DNA from: Bryobacterales bacterium
GTDB lineage: Bacteria > Acidobacteriota > Terriglobia > Bryobacterales > Bryobacteraceae
Length of the DNA: 8,007 nt
Direction: 5' to 3'
Assembly (NCBI GenBank): GCA_016789785.1
Contig: JAEUQE010000317.1
Location: 1 to 8,007 of the forward strand
Positions 1 to 6,148 of this stretch are shown piece by piece. The position numbers were made by a program, and so were the translations under genes. The notes beneath the pieces were generated by a model. The model was not told the origin of the DNA, made no database searches, and saw only the letters and a program-made list of their open reading frames with translations. The first letter of the stretch is position 1. Every line of letters begins with the position of its first letter.

Positions 1-688
1 TCACGCCGTTGTGCTCCGGTGTTCCGCGTCCGGTTGTGCCGATGAAGCCGACCGCGTGCGAATCGTCCACCATCACCATGGCATCGTACTTCTCGGCCAG
101 ATCGCAGATCTTCGCGAGCGGTGCAATGTAGCCGTCCATGGAGAACACACCGTCGGTCACGATCAGCTTGAAGCGCGCCCCTGACGCTTCCTTGAGCCGC
201 TCTTCGAGATCCGCCATGTCACAGTTCTTGTAGCGAAGGCGTTGCGCTTTGCACAGCCGCACGCCGTCGATGATCGACGCATGATTCAGCTCATCGGAGA
301 TGACGGCGTCTTCAGCGCCAAGGATGGTTTCGAAGACTCCACCATTGGCATCCCAGCAACTCGAATAGAGGATCGCGTCCTCCATGCCGAGAAAATCGCT
401 GATGCGGCGCTCCAGTTGCTTGTGGATGGTCTGCGTGCCGCAGATGAAGCGAACGCTGGCCATGCCGAAGCCCCATCTTTCAAGTGCCTGTTGAGCGCTG
501 CGCAGGATGGCGGGATGATCGGCGAGACCCAGGTAGTTGTTGGCGCACAGGTTCAGCACCTGCCGGCCGTCGGCCGTGCGGATGTGCGGTGACTGCGGCG
601 TGTCGATCACGCGTTCGCTCTTGTAAAGGCCGGCGGACCGGATCTCCTGAATCTGCGCGGTCAGGTGCTCACGAATGGCTCCGTACAT
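1..688 (-). CDS. kbl: Glycine C-acetyltransferase (2-amino-3-ketobutyrate CoA ligase), 3' end cut off by the window
   Basis: This PLP enzyme of the alpha-oxoamine synthase family cleaves 2-amino-3-ketobutyrate with CoA to glycine and acetyl-CoA, the second step of threonine breakdown after Tdh; it is cytosolic. The first 229 residues are visible, of about 398 in the family. They follow the E. coli Kbl sequence closely: the [11 protein letters not shown] stretch (46-56), [14 protein letters not shown] (73-86), [12 protein letters not shown] (131-142) with His136 expected to stack on the PLP ring, TDGVFSMDG (178-186), and DDSHAVGF (208-215) with Asp208 and His211 at the cofactor site. The window ends shortly before the PLP-binding lysine (TGTLGKALGG in E. 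coli), so catalytic completeness cannot be judged. The ATG at 688 lies 3 bases after the tdh stop, and a GGAG at 702-699 inside the tdh end gives a 10-base spacing. Translation is probably coupled to tdh. Identification is very secure. Confidence 0.96.
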   Translation of the reverse strand, partial: MYGAIREHLTAQIQEIRSAGLYKSERVIDTPQSPHIRTADGRQVLNLCANNYLGLADHPAILRSAQQALERWGFGMASVRFICGTQTIHKQLERRISDFLGMEDAILYSSCWDANGGVFETILGAEDAVISDELNHASIIDGVRLCKAQRLRYKNCDMADLEERLKEASGARFKLIVTDGVFSMDGYIAPLAKICDLAEKYDAMVMVDDSHAVGFIGTTGRGTPEHNGV

Positions 689-691
689 GCG

Positions 692-1720
692 TTACATGCT
701 CCAGTCGAGAATTACTTTGCCGGACTCACCAGAGATCATGGCCTGAAAGCCCTTCTCGAACTCGTGATAGGCGTAGTGATGGGTGATTACGGGTGTGATG
801 TCGAGACCCTGTTCCACCATCACCGACATCTTGTACCAGGTCTCATACATCTCGCGGCCATAAATGCCCTTGATGGTGAGCATGTTGAAGATGACCTTAT
901 TCCAATCGATGGCCATCTTGCCGGGAGGAATGCCGAGCAGCGCGATCTTCGCCCCGTGCGCCATGTTGTCGATCATGCCCGCGAAGGCAGCTTCCGAGCC
1001 GGACATCTCAAGCCCAACGTCGAAGCCTTCCTTCATGCCGAGTTGCTTCTGCACCTCGGCCAGTGGCGTCTCCTTGGGATTCACTGCCATGGTCACGCCA
1101 GCCTTGCGGGCAAGTTCCAAGCGCCACGGATTGAGATCGGTAATCACGACATGGCGTGCTCCTGAATAGCGCACCACCGTGGCGGCCATGATGCCAATGG
1201 GGCCGGCGCCGGTGATCAGCACATCTTCACCAAGCAAAGGGAACGAGAGCGCTGTGTGCACCGCATTGCCGAAGGGATCGAAGATCGCGGCGACATCGAG
1301 CGGCACACGGTCCCAGTGGCGCCAGATATTGGTCATCGGCAACGCTATATATTCAGCGAACGCGCCGGCACGATTCACTCCGATGCCTTGCGTGTGATTG
1401 CAGAGATGACGGCGCCCGGCAAGACAGTTGCGGCAACGCCCGCATGTGACATGGCCTTCGCCCGATACAATCTCGCCGGGATGGAAGTCGGACACGTTGG
1501 AGCCGACGGCGACGATTTCGCCGACGAACTCATGGCCGATCGCCATGGGCACCGGAATGGTTCGTTGCGCCCATTCGTCCCACTTGTAAATGTGCACATC
1601 GGTTCCGCAGATCCCGGTCTTCTTGACGCGAATGAGGACATCGTTGATTCCATAAGAAGGCTCCGGGATGTCGTCAAGCCACAACCCGGGGCGTGCTTCC
1701 TTTTTTACGAGTGCTTTCAC
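692..1720 (-). CDS. tdh: L-threonine 3-dehydrogenase, zinc-dependent MDR type
   Basis: This cytosolic enzyme oxidises L-threonine with NAD+ to 2-amino-3-ketobutyrate, which the adjacent Kbl cleaves. At 342 residues it matches the family (341 in E. coli) and aligns end to end. Visible features are the catalytic zinc site with Cys38, His63 and Glu64 (GHEF), the structural zinc cysteines Cys93, Cys96, Cys99 and Cys107, the GEGH motif (87-90), [14 protein letters not shown] (147-160), the Rossmann GAGPIG (171-176), and Asp195 after the second strand (ITDLN), as expected for NAD preference. The C-terminal part contains the family-typical IKGIYGREM and SGKVIL. The start is GTG at 1720: it gives the canonical MKAL terminus, and an in-frame TAA lies only three codons upstream (1732-1730), so no earlier start exists. 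The 23-base gap from the metallohydrolase gene and 3-base gap to kbl suggest one operon. In E. coli the order is kbl first, then tdh; here it is reversed. Confidence 0.96.
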   Translation of the reverse strand: MKALVKKEARPGLWLDDIPEPSYGINDVLIRVKKTGICGTDVHIYKWDEWAQRTIPVPMAIGHEFVGEIVAVGSNVSDFHPGEIVSGEGHVTCGRCRNCLAGRRHLCNHTQGIGVNRAGAFAEYIALPMTNIWRHWDRVPLDVAAIFDPFGNAVHTALSFPLLGEDVLITGAGPIGIMAATVVRYSGARHVVITDLNPWRLELARKAGVTMAVNPKETPLAEVQKQLGMKEGFDVGLEMSGSEAAFAGMIDNMAHGAKIALLGIPPGKMAIDWNKVIFNMLTIKGIYGREMYETWYKMSVMVEQGLDITPVITHHYAYHEFEKGFQAMISGESGKVILDWSM

Positions 1721-1721
1721 G

Positions 1722-1726
1722 CCTCC
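1722..1726 (-). promoter_or_regulatory. Shine-Dalgarno GGAGG abutting the tdh GTG start
   Basis: On the minus strand the bases just before tdh read CCTGGAGGC then GTG, leaving only one base between GGAGG and the start codon. Usual spacing is roughly 5-9 bases. Neither an upstream in-frame start (TAA at 1732-1730) nor a nearby downstream start that keeps the conserved MKAL terminus is available. The site is therefore either a poor ribosome binding site or a chance match, with tdh initiated mainly by coupling to the gene before it. Confidence 0.4.
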
Positions 1727-1743
1727 AGGTTAGCGCGCGGCGG

Positions 1744-2979
1744 CTACTGCGGGCGCGGGCGATAGCGGAACTTCGTCCAATCGGTGGCGGCGCGTCCGTT
1801 GAGATCCCACACGATGTTGCCCTTGCGCAACGTCACCTCCGCGACCAGGCGCTGCGTCCCGCTCTTCCTGGCGCCGGCCGAGTCAAGGAAGCCGAAGTCG
1901 CCTTTCTCCACACGCAGCACCGTGACATCCGCCTCCGCACCGACGGTGAGGTGCCCGAGTTCTTCGCGCTTGATCTCCTTCGCGGGATTCCACGTCGACA
2001 TCTTGATCACTTCGGCCAACGGAATGCCCATGTTCAGGATCTTCGACATCACGTTGGTCATATCCTTCATACCGGCGTTCATGCTGCCCGTGTGCAGATC
2101 CGTGGAGATGGAATCGGGATAGAACTTGGCATCAAACGCCGGCACCGCGACGTTCCAATAGAAACTGCCGCCGCCATGGCCGACATCGAAGATGATGCCT
2201 CTCTTGCGGCCCGCAACCATCGCCGGATTGAGCTTGCCATTCACTACTTCGTCGCGATGGCCGGAGTAGCAGTGCGTGTAGATGTCTCCCGGCCGCAGTT
2301 TGTCCATGAACAGAGCGTTGAGATTGCGCTGCTTGTCGATGTAGCCGAAGTCCACCATCACCGGCAGGCCCGTCAATTGACCGGCCTTCACCGCGCCATC
2401 CACCGCCGGCCAGCCGTCTCCCTTGTAGTGCGCCGTCTTGAAGCCGACCACCACGTCGGCATGCGCCTTTGCCATCTTCGCCGTAGCCTCGGCGTCCATA
2501 TCGGCGGGATCATGTTCGTTGTTCGGCCCCATGCCTCCGCCCACGATGTTGATCAGCGCCAGCACGCGGGTTCTGGCACGATCGATGATCTTCTTGCGGA
2601 AGTCCGGGAAGTTGCGCCATCCGGCAGTGCCCGCGTCGACCATGGTGGTGACGCCGGAGCGGAACGAGAAGGCATCGGGCGCGACGCTGGAATCGCCTGT
2701 GAGCACCCCGGGCAGGCCAGTGTTGGCGTAGACATGGACGTGGATGTCGATGAGCCCGGGCGTGACGTAGAGTCCTGTCGCGTCGGCAACACGGCGTGCA
2801 TCGGATGCCGGAATGCCCGCCGCAACCCTGGCGATCTTGCCGCCGGAGATTGCGACATCCATCACGCCATTGATGTTGTTCTTCGGATCGATGACGTGGC
2901 CGCCTTTCAGCAGCACATCGTAGGTTTGCGCGCCCGCAAGGTTCGCGAGAAGGAGAATGAGGAGACTGCTTCGCATCAT
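1744..2979 (-). CDS. Exported amidohydrolase/deacetylase-family metallohydrolase (COG3964-like)
   Basis: This is an amidohydrolase-superfamily (beta/alpha)8 metal hydrolase of 411 residues, of the group once misannotated as dihydroorotase. Characterised relatives hydrolyse acetylated hydroxy or amino acids; the substrate here is unknown. Residues 1-18 look like a Sec signal peptide (hydrophobic LLILLLANLAGA, cleavage probably after AGA), implying a periplasmic protein. The N-terminal beta-sandwich (about 20-70, YDVLLKGGHVIDP) leads to the metal motif HVH (80-82). Lys181 in VVGFK is the likely carboxylated lysine, His236 (IYTHCYSGH) the next metal ligand, and Asp294 (SISTDLH) the strand-8 acid. 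GHGGGSF (268-274), NPAKEI and GAEADVTVL near the end are family-typical. Oddity: the strand-5 position that is His in MVHIG-type relatives is Asp210 here (VMVDFG). ATG codons occur at 2979 and 2976; neither has a clear Shine-Dalgarno. Family assignment is good; function is open. Confidence 0.88.
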   Translation of the reverse strand: MMRSSLLILLLANLAGAQTYDVLLKGGHVIDPKNNINGVMDVAISGGKIARVAAGIPASDARRVADATGLYVTPGLIDIHVHVYANTGLPGVLTGDSSVAPDAFSFRSGVTTMVDAGTAGWRNFPDFRKKIIDRARTRVLALINIVGGGMGPNNEHDPADMDAEATAKMAKAHADVVVGFKTAHYKGDGWPAVDGAVKAGQLTGLPVMVDFGYIDKQRNLNALFMDKLRPGDIYTHCYSGHRDEVVNGKLNPAMVAGRKRGIIFDVGHGGGSFYWNVAVPAFDAKFYPDSISTDLHTGSMNAGMKDMTNVMSKILNMGIPLAEVIKMSTWNPAKEIKREELGHLTVGAEADVTVLRVEKGDFGFLDSAGARKSGTQRLVAEVTLRKGNIVWDLNGRAATDWTKFRYRPRPQ

Positions 2980-2988
2980 GAAGCAGAC

Positions 2989-2994
2989 ATCATA
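2989..2994 (-). promoter_or_regulatory. -10-like hexamer TATGAT just upstream of the metallohydrolase start
   Basis: TATGAT matches the sigma-70 -10 consensus at five of six bases and ends 9 bases before the ATG at 2979. No convincing -35 hexamer lies 16-18 bases further upstream (that stretch is GC-rich). If used, transcription would begin at or within a few bases of the start codon, giving a leaderless or near-leaderless message, in keeping with the missing Shine-Dalgarno. A chance match is quite possible. Confidence 0.2.
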
Positions 2995-3030
2995 CTACGT
3001 AGGCCAGCCGCTCGCCCCGGATGGTCGCAC

Positions 3031-3069
3031 TCGCGCCGCGAACGTCGAGATGTACGGCTGCCGGCGCGA
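3031..3069. repeat. Inverted repeat with perfect 8-base arms in the rfbB-metallohydrolase gap
   Basis: The arms TCGCGCCG (3031-3038) and CGGCGCGA (3062-3069) are exact reverse complements around a 23-base loop, starting 6 bases after the rfbB stop. In RNA this would be a GC-rich stem. No T-run follows it in the direction of transcription, so it is not a standard intrinsic terminator. It could stabilise the rfbB 3' end, weakly attenuate read-through, or be chance in GC-rich DNA. Confidence 0.35.
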
Positions 3070-3075
3070 TGAAGC

Positions 3076-4086
3076 TTACCGTCCGGCGTAGTTCAAATCG
3101 TAGTACTGCTGATACTCGCCGCTCTTCACGCGGCGTACCCACTCGGTGTTGTCCTGATACCACTTCACGGTGAGTTTGAGCCCTTCCGCGAAGGGAACGC
3201 GCGGCGCCCATCCCGTCTCTCGCGTGGTCTTCTCACTGGTGAGCGCATAGCGACGATCGTGCCCCGGACGGTCCTTCACTGTTGTCATCAGGGTTTCCGG
3301 CTTGCCGGTGATCGCGAGAATCTGCTTCACCACGTCGCGATTGGGCAATGCAAGGCTGCCACCGACGTTGTAGATCTCGCCCGCGCGGCCTTTGTCCAAC
3401 ACCGCTGCGATTGCGCGGCAGTGATCTTCCACGAACAGCCAGTCACGCACTTGCATGCCGTCGCCATAGATGGGCAGCGGCTTGTCTTCCAGTGCGTTGG
3501 AGATCATCAGCGGAATCAGCTTTTCGGGAAACTGATACGGCCCGTAGTTGTTCGATGCGCGCGTCACCATTACGGGCAACTTGAAGGTGGTGTAGTAACT
3601 CAACGCGAGCAAATCGGATCCCGCCTTCGATGAAGAGTAGGGACTTGAGGGCTTCAGCGGATAGTTCTCATCGGCTTCGAGAGGCTCTTCCAAACTGCCG
3701 TAGACCTCGTCGGTGGAAACATGGAGGAACCGCTCCACTCCATTGCGCTTCGCGGCTTCGAGCAGTGAGAACGTGCCGAAGAAATTGGTGCGCACCACGG
3801 GCTCAGGCGAAAGAATGCTGCGATCCACGTGACTTTCAGCGGCGAAGTGCACAATCGCGTCGGGCTTCTCTTCGGCGACCAGTTGCATCACGAAGTCCGT
3901 GTCCGCGATGTCACCGCGAACAAAGCGGTATCGTGGCGAGCCGGCGATCTCAGCGAGGTTTTCCAGATTGCCCGCATAGGTCAACTTGTCGAGATTTAGC
4001 ACCTGATACTTGCTGAACTCACGCACTACCAGGCGAATGAATGCGGATCCGATGAACCCGGCTCCGCCCGTAACCAACAGCTTCAT
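3076..4086 (-). CDS. rfbB: dTDP-glucose 4,6-dehydratase
   Basis: RmlB/RfbB converts dTDP-glucose to dTDP-4-keto-6-deoxyglucose, step two of dTDP-L-rhamnose synthesis, using bound NAD+ in the cytosol. From the chosen ATG it has 336 residues, a normal length. It begins with the extended-SDR dinucleotide motif GGAGFIG (7-13), then NLDKLTYAGN (31-40), HFAAESHVDRS (80-90), STDEVYG (124-130) with the Thr125-Asp126-Glu127 triad, Tyr150-xxx-Lys154 (YSSSK), and the substrate-loop signature RASNNYGPYQFPEKLIP (176-192). The C-terminal DRPGHDRRYA motif is also present. The start at 4086 gives the canonical MKLLVTGG terminus and has GGAG at 4102-4099, 12 bases away. The longer frame opens with TTG at 4131, would overlap rfbA by 17 bases and add 15 residues unlike the family, so I reject it. 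It follows rfbA by 28 bases, almost certainly in the same operon. Confidence 0.95.
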   Translation of the reverse strand: MKLLVTGGAGFIGSAFIRLVVREFSKYQVLNLDKLTYAGNLENLAEIAGSPRYRFVRGDIADTDFVMQLVAEEKPDAIVHFAAESHVDRSILSPEPVVRTNFFGTFSLLEAAKRNGVERFLHVSTDEVYGSLEEPLEADENYPLKPSSPYSSSKAGSDLLALSYYTTFKLPVMVTRASNNYGPYQFPEKLIPLMISNALEDKPLPIYGDGMQVRDWLFVEDHCRAIAAVLDKGRAGEIYNVGGSLALPNRDVVKQILAITGKPETLMTTVKDRPGHDRRYALTSEKTTRETGWAPRVPFAEGLKLTVKWYQDNTEWVRRVKSGEYQQYYDLNYAGR

Positions 4087-4114
4087 GAAGGGGAAGGACT
4101 CCGTCTTGAAAATT

Positions 4115-4885
4115 TCAGTCTTCGTCGGCAACCGCGCCGCTCTGCGCGATCAACGCCATGTCACGCTTGCGCTCCGTGTCCGCCACCAGATTCGTCGCGC
4201 GCAGCAGCGAATCGAAGGTGCCCGCGTCGGTCCACCATCCTTCGAGGAAGGAGAAGGTCATGGTCCCTTCGCGCACGTAGGCGTTGTTGACGTCGGTAAT
4301 CTCGAGTTCGCCGCGCTGTGAGCGCACCACGTTGCTGATCTTTTCAAATACCGTTTCGTCGTAAAGGTAAATGCCCGTCACAGCGTAATTCGACTTCGGG
4401 CGGCGAGGCTTCTCTTCAATGCCAGCGATCTTCCCATCACGAAGCTCAGCGACGCCGAAGCGCTCGGCATCGGTCACCTCTTTCAACAGGATTTTCGCTC
4501 CACGCTCCTGCTTGCGGAAATCCTCCACGGCTTGGCGGATACTTCCTTCGATGATGTTGTCACCGAGAATTACGCAGACCTTCTGGCCGTCGGCAAAGTG
4601 CTGCGCAAGCCCAAGAGCTTCGGCAATGCCGCCCTCGCCCTCCTGATACGTATAGTTCAGATGCTTGAGGCCGAACTCCTTGCCATTGGCGAGCAATCGC
4701 AGGAAATCGCCGGAATTCCGGCCGCCTGTCACAAGCAGAATGTCGTTGATCCCCGCGTCCACCAGCGTCTGGATCGGGTAGTAGATCATCGGCTTGTTGT
4801 AGACCGGCAACAGATGTTTGTTGGTGATCTTAGTGAGCGGAAACATGCGGCTGCCCGTGCCGCCGGCGAGCACAATACCTTTCAT
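4115..4885 (-). CDS. rfbA: Glucose-1-phosphate thymidylyltransferase, short form
   Basis: RmlA/RfbA joins dTTP and glucose-1-phosphate to make dTDP-glucose and pyrophosphate, the first step of the dTDP-rhamnose pathway; it is cytosolic. The nucleotidyltransferase signature GGTGSRMFPLTKITNKHLLPV spans 8-28, with Arg13 and Lys23 expected to contact the phosphates. LGDNI (107-111) supplies Asp109, RFGV lies at 142-145, EEKP (157-160) holds the sugar-site Glu/Lys, and GWWTDAGT (216-223) supplies Asp220, the likely second magnesium ligand. At 256 residues it resembles the short RfbA of Bacillus anthracis rather than the roughly 290-residue proteobacterial form, whose extra C-terminal helices build an allosteric dTDP-rhamnose site. 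Feedback control through that site is therefore probably absent. The ATG at 4885 has AGGTGG at 4895-4890, four bases upstream. It leads the rfbA-rfbB pair; rfbC and rfbD are not in the window. Confidence 0.93.
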   Translation of the reverse strand: MKGIVLAGGTGSRMFPLTKITNKHLLPVYNKPMIYYPIQTLVDAGINDILLVTGGRNSGDFLRLLANGKEFGLKHLNYTYQEGEGGIAEALGLAQHFADGQKVCVILGDNIIEGSIRQAVEDFRKQERGAKILLKEVTDAERFGVAELRDGKIAGIEEKPRRPKSNYAVTGIYLYDETVFEKISNVVRSQRGELEITDVNNAYVREGTMTFSFLEGWWTDAGTFDSLLRATNLVADTERKRDMALIAQSGAVADED

Positions 4886-4919
4886 GGAACCACCTGGAAA
4901 AAGCGCTACTTACCACTCA

Positions 4920-4947
4920 ATGATAGCTCACCGCGTACGTTGCACAA
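4920..4947 (-). promoter_or_regulatory. Possible sigma-70-type promoter for rfbA-rfbB
   Basis: In the 63-base gap between the dehydratase-like gene and rfbA the minus strand reads TTGTGC (4947-4942), 16 bases, then TATCAT (4925-4920). The -10 matches consensus at five of six bases, the -35 only at TTG. Transcription would start near 4913, giving a leader of about 28 bases with the rfbA Shine-Dalgarno at 4895-4890. It would let rfbAB be expressed independently of the lyase operon. Supported only by motif and position. Confidence 0.33.
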
Positions 4948-4948
4948 G

Positions 4949-6148
4949 CTAAGAGGCAAGCGTGGGGCAGTGCTTTCGTACCACTTCGTCCGGCAGGTCT
5001 GCGCCGATACCGGGCGCCTCGGGCGGCCAATAGCAACCGTCGCGAAAAGGCGGCGTGAGGCGAGCCATCATCTCATTGCCAGGCTCTCCGGTGCCGAAAC
5101 TCTCCGCCATCGGGCAATTGGAATGCGACACAGTCAGATGAATGCCGAAGACACTGCCGCCACGATGCGGCATCACTGGGATGCCGTGCGGCTGTGCGAT
5201 GGTCGCGATTTTGACGCCCTCACTCAGCCCGCCGCCCCACGTCAGATCGGGCTGCAGAATGTGTGCGGTGCCATTGCGAATCTGCTCTTGAAATCCGAAC
5301 CGCGTGAACTCATGCTCACCGTGGGCGATCTTTGGCCCTTTCACTTTCGCCATCAGCGTTTGATAACCAGCCACGTCATCCGGTGGCAGCGCTTCCTCAA
5401 TGAAGTAGAGGTTGAGTTCGGCGGCGCGCTCTACAAACTCCAGTGTGTACTCCACGTTCCAGCGGCACAGACAGTCGATCATGAGCTTCGAATCCGGGCC
5501 GATGATGGATCGGGCCTGCTTGAGCGTCGCGATCAGCTTGAGCATGCTCTCTTTGTCCAGTGGCGCATCGGGCAGGCCCATCTTGAATGCCCGAAAGCCG
5601 AGATCATAGGCGCGCTGAAACTGATTGCCTGTGTAGTAGGCAGGGACTTTCTCCTTTGCCTTGCCACCCAGCAGTTGCCATACGGGCTTGCCGGCGCTCT
5701 TTCCAGCGATGTCCCACAGCGCGAGATCGATGCCGCTGATCGCCATGATGGGCAATCCGCGTCTGCCATAGAATGTGGATGACGAATAGAGTTGATGCCA
5801 CAACAGATCAATGTTCAACGCGTTCGCACCGAGCAGCAGATCCTTCAGATGATGCTCAATGATGTGCACGGCGGCGCTGCCTCCACCTCCCATGCCGTAG
5901 CCGGTGATGCCTTGATCGGTGCGGATCTGCACCAGGATCGCGCCGGCGAGTTGCGAGAACGGACCGAACCATCGCGATCGCGCGGGATCGTGGTCGGAGT
6001 GGAATTGCCGAGTGCCGAATCGCGAGGTTGGAAGCAGAGGTAATGGTGCGGCTTTCACCGACACGATCTTCAGCGGCGGCGCGCCCGCGAGAGTTGCGGC
6101 GCCGCATGCGGCCATGAGGAAGCCTCGCCTGGTCGATCGTGGACTCAT
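4949..6148 (-). CDS. Tat-exported enolase-superfamily (mandelate racemase/MLE) protein, L-rhamnonate-dehydratase-like
   Basis: Enolase-superfamily enzymes abstract the alpha proton of a carboxylate substrate at a magnesium site; acid-sugar dehydratases of this group yield 2-keto-3-deoxy acids. The 399 residues align along most of their length with what I recall of E. coli L-rhamnonate dehydratase: the lid region (about 80-130), ISGIDLALWDIAGK (137-150), LLGG (159-162), YYTGN (171-175), FKMGLPD (188-194), metal ligands Asp225 (LMIDC), Glu251 (FIEEALPP) and Glu278 with His279 (GEHE), Asp301 (QPDLTWGGG), and the acid/base His328 (MPHRGG). Residues 1-23 carry a twin-arginine signal (STRRGFLMAA, then a short hydrophobic stretch ending AGA), implying export in folded form, unusual for this superfamily. 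The ATG overlaps the lyase stop as ATGA, and GAGGAA at 6160-6155 is well spaced. Fold and dehydratase-type site are strongly supported; the L-rhamnonate substrate is a guess, and another sugar acid is equally possible. Confidence 0.85.
   Translation of the reverse strand: MSPRSTRRGFLMAACGAATLAGAPPLKIVSVKAAPLPLLPTSRFGTRQFHSDHDPARSRWFGPFSQLAGAILVQIRTDQGITGYGMGGGGSAAVHIIEHHLKDLLLGANALNIDLLWHQLYSSSTFYGRRGLPIMAISGIDLALWDIAGKSAGKPVWQLLGGKAKEKVPAYYTGNQFQRAYDLGFRAFKMGLPDAPLDKESMLKLIATLKQARSIIGPDSKLMIDCLCRWNVEYTLEFVERAAELNLYFIEEALPPDDVAGYQTLMAKVKGPKIAHGEHEFTRFGFQEQIRNGTAHILQPDLTWGGGLSEGVKIATIAQPHGIPVMPHRGGSVFGIHLTVSHSNCPMAESFGTGEPGNEMMARLTPPFRDGCYWPPEAPGIGADLPDEVVRKHCPTLAS

Noticed and set aside
242..592. 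Plus-strand frames opposite kbl
   Set aside because: The minus strand reads continuously as Kbl from 688 to the window edge, with conserved motifs throughout; the plus frames are shadows.
1721..1743. Possible terminator or promoter between the metallohydrolase and tdh genes
   Set aside because: Only 23 bases with no stem plus T-run and no -10/-35 pair; read-through is the simpler reading.
1693..3072. 459-codon open frame on the plus strand opposite the metallohydrolase gene
   Set aside because: It is antisense to a gene with clear family motifs. The translation is rich in Arg, His, Ala and Val and matches no family I know, as expected for a shadow frame in GC-rich DNA.
2990..3211. 73-codon minus-strand frame covering the gap after rfbB
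   Set aside because: Most of it lies in another frame of rfbB, and the part inside the gap has no start codon in that frame. The gap part looks somewhat protein-like, but nothing identifies it as a gene or remnant.
4087..4131. Longer rfbB start at TTG 4131
   Set aside because: It would overlap rfbA by 17 bases and add 15 residues absent from the family; the ATG at 4086 gives the canonical N-terminus.
4532..5782. 416-codon plus-strand frame running across the dehydratase-like and rfbA genes
   Set aside because: It spans two well-supported minus-strand genes and the gap between them, and shows no domain signature.
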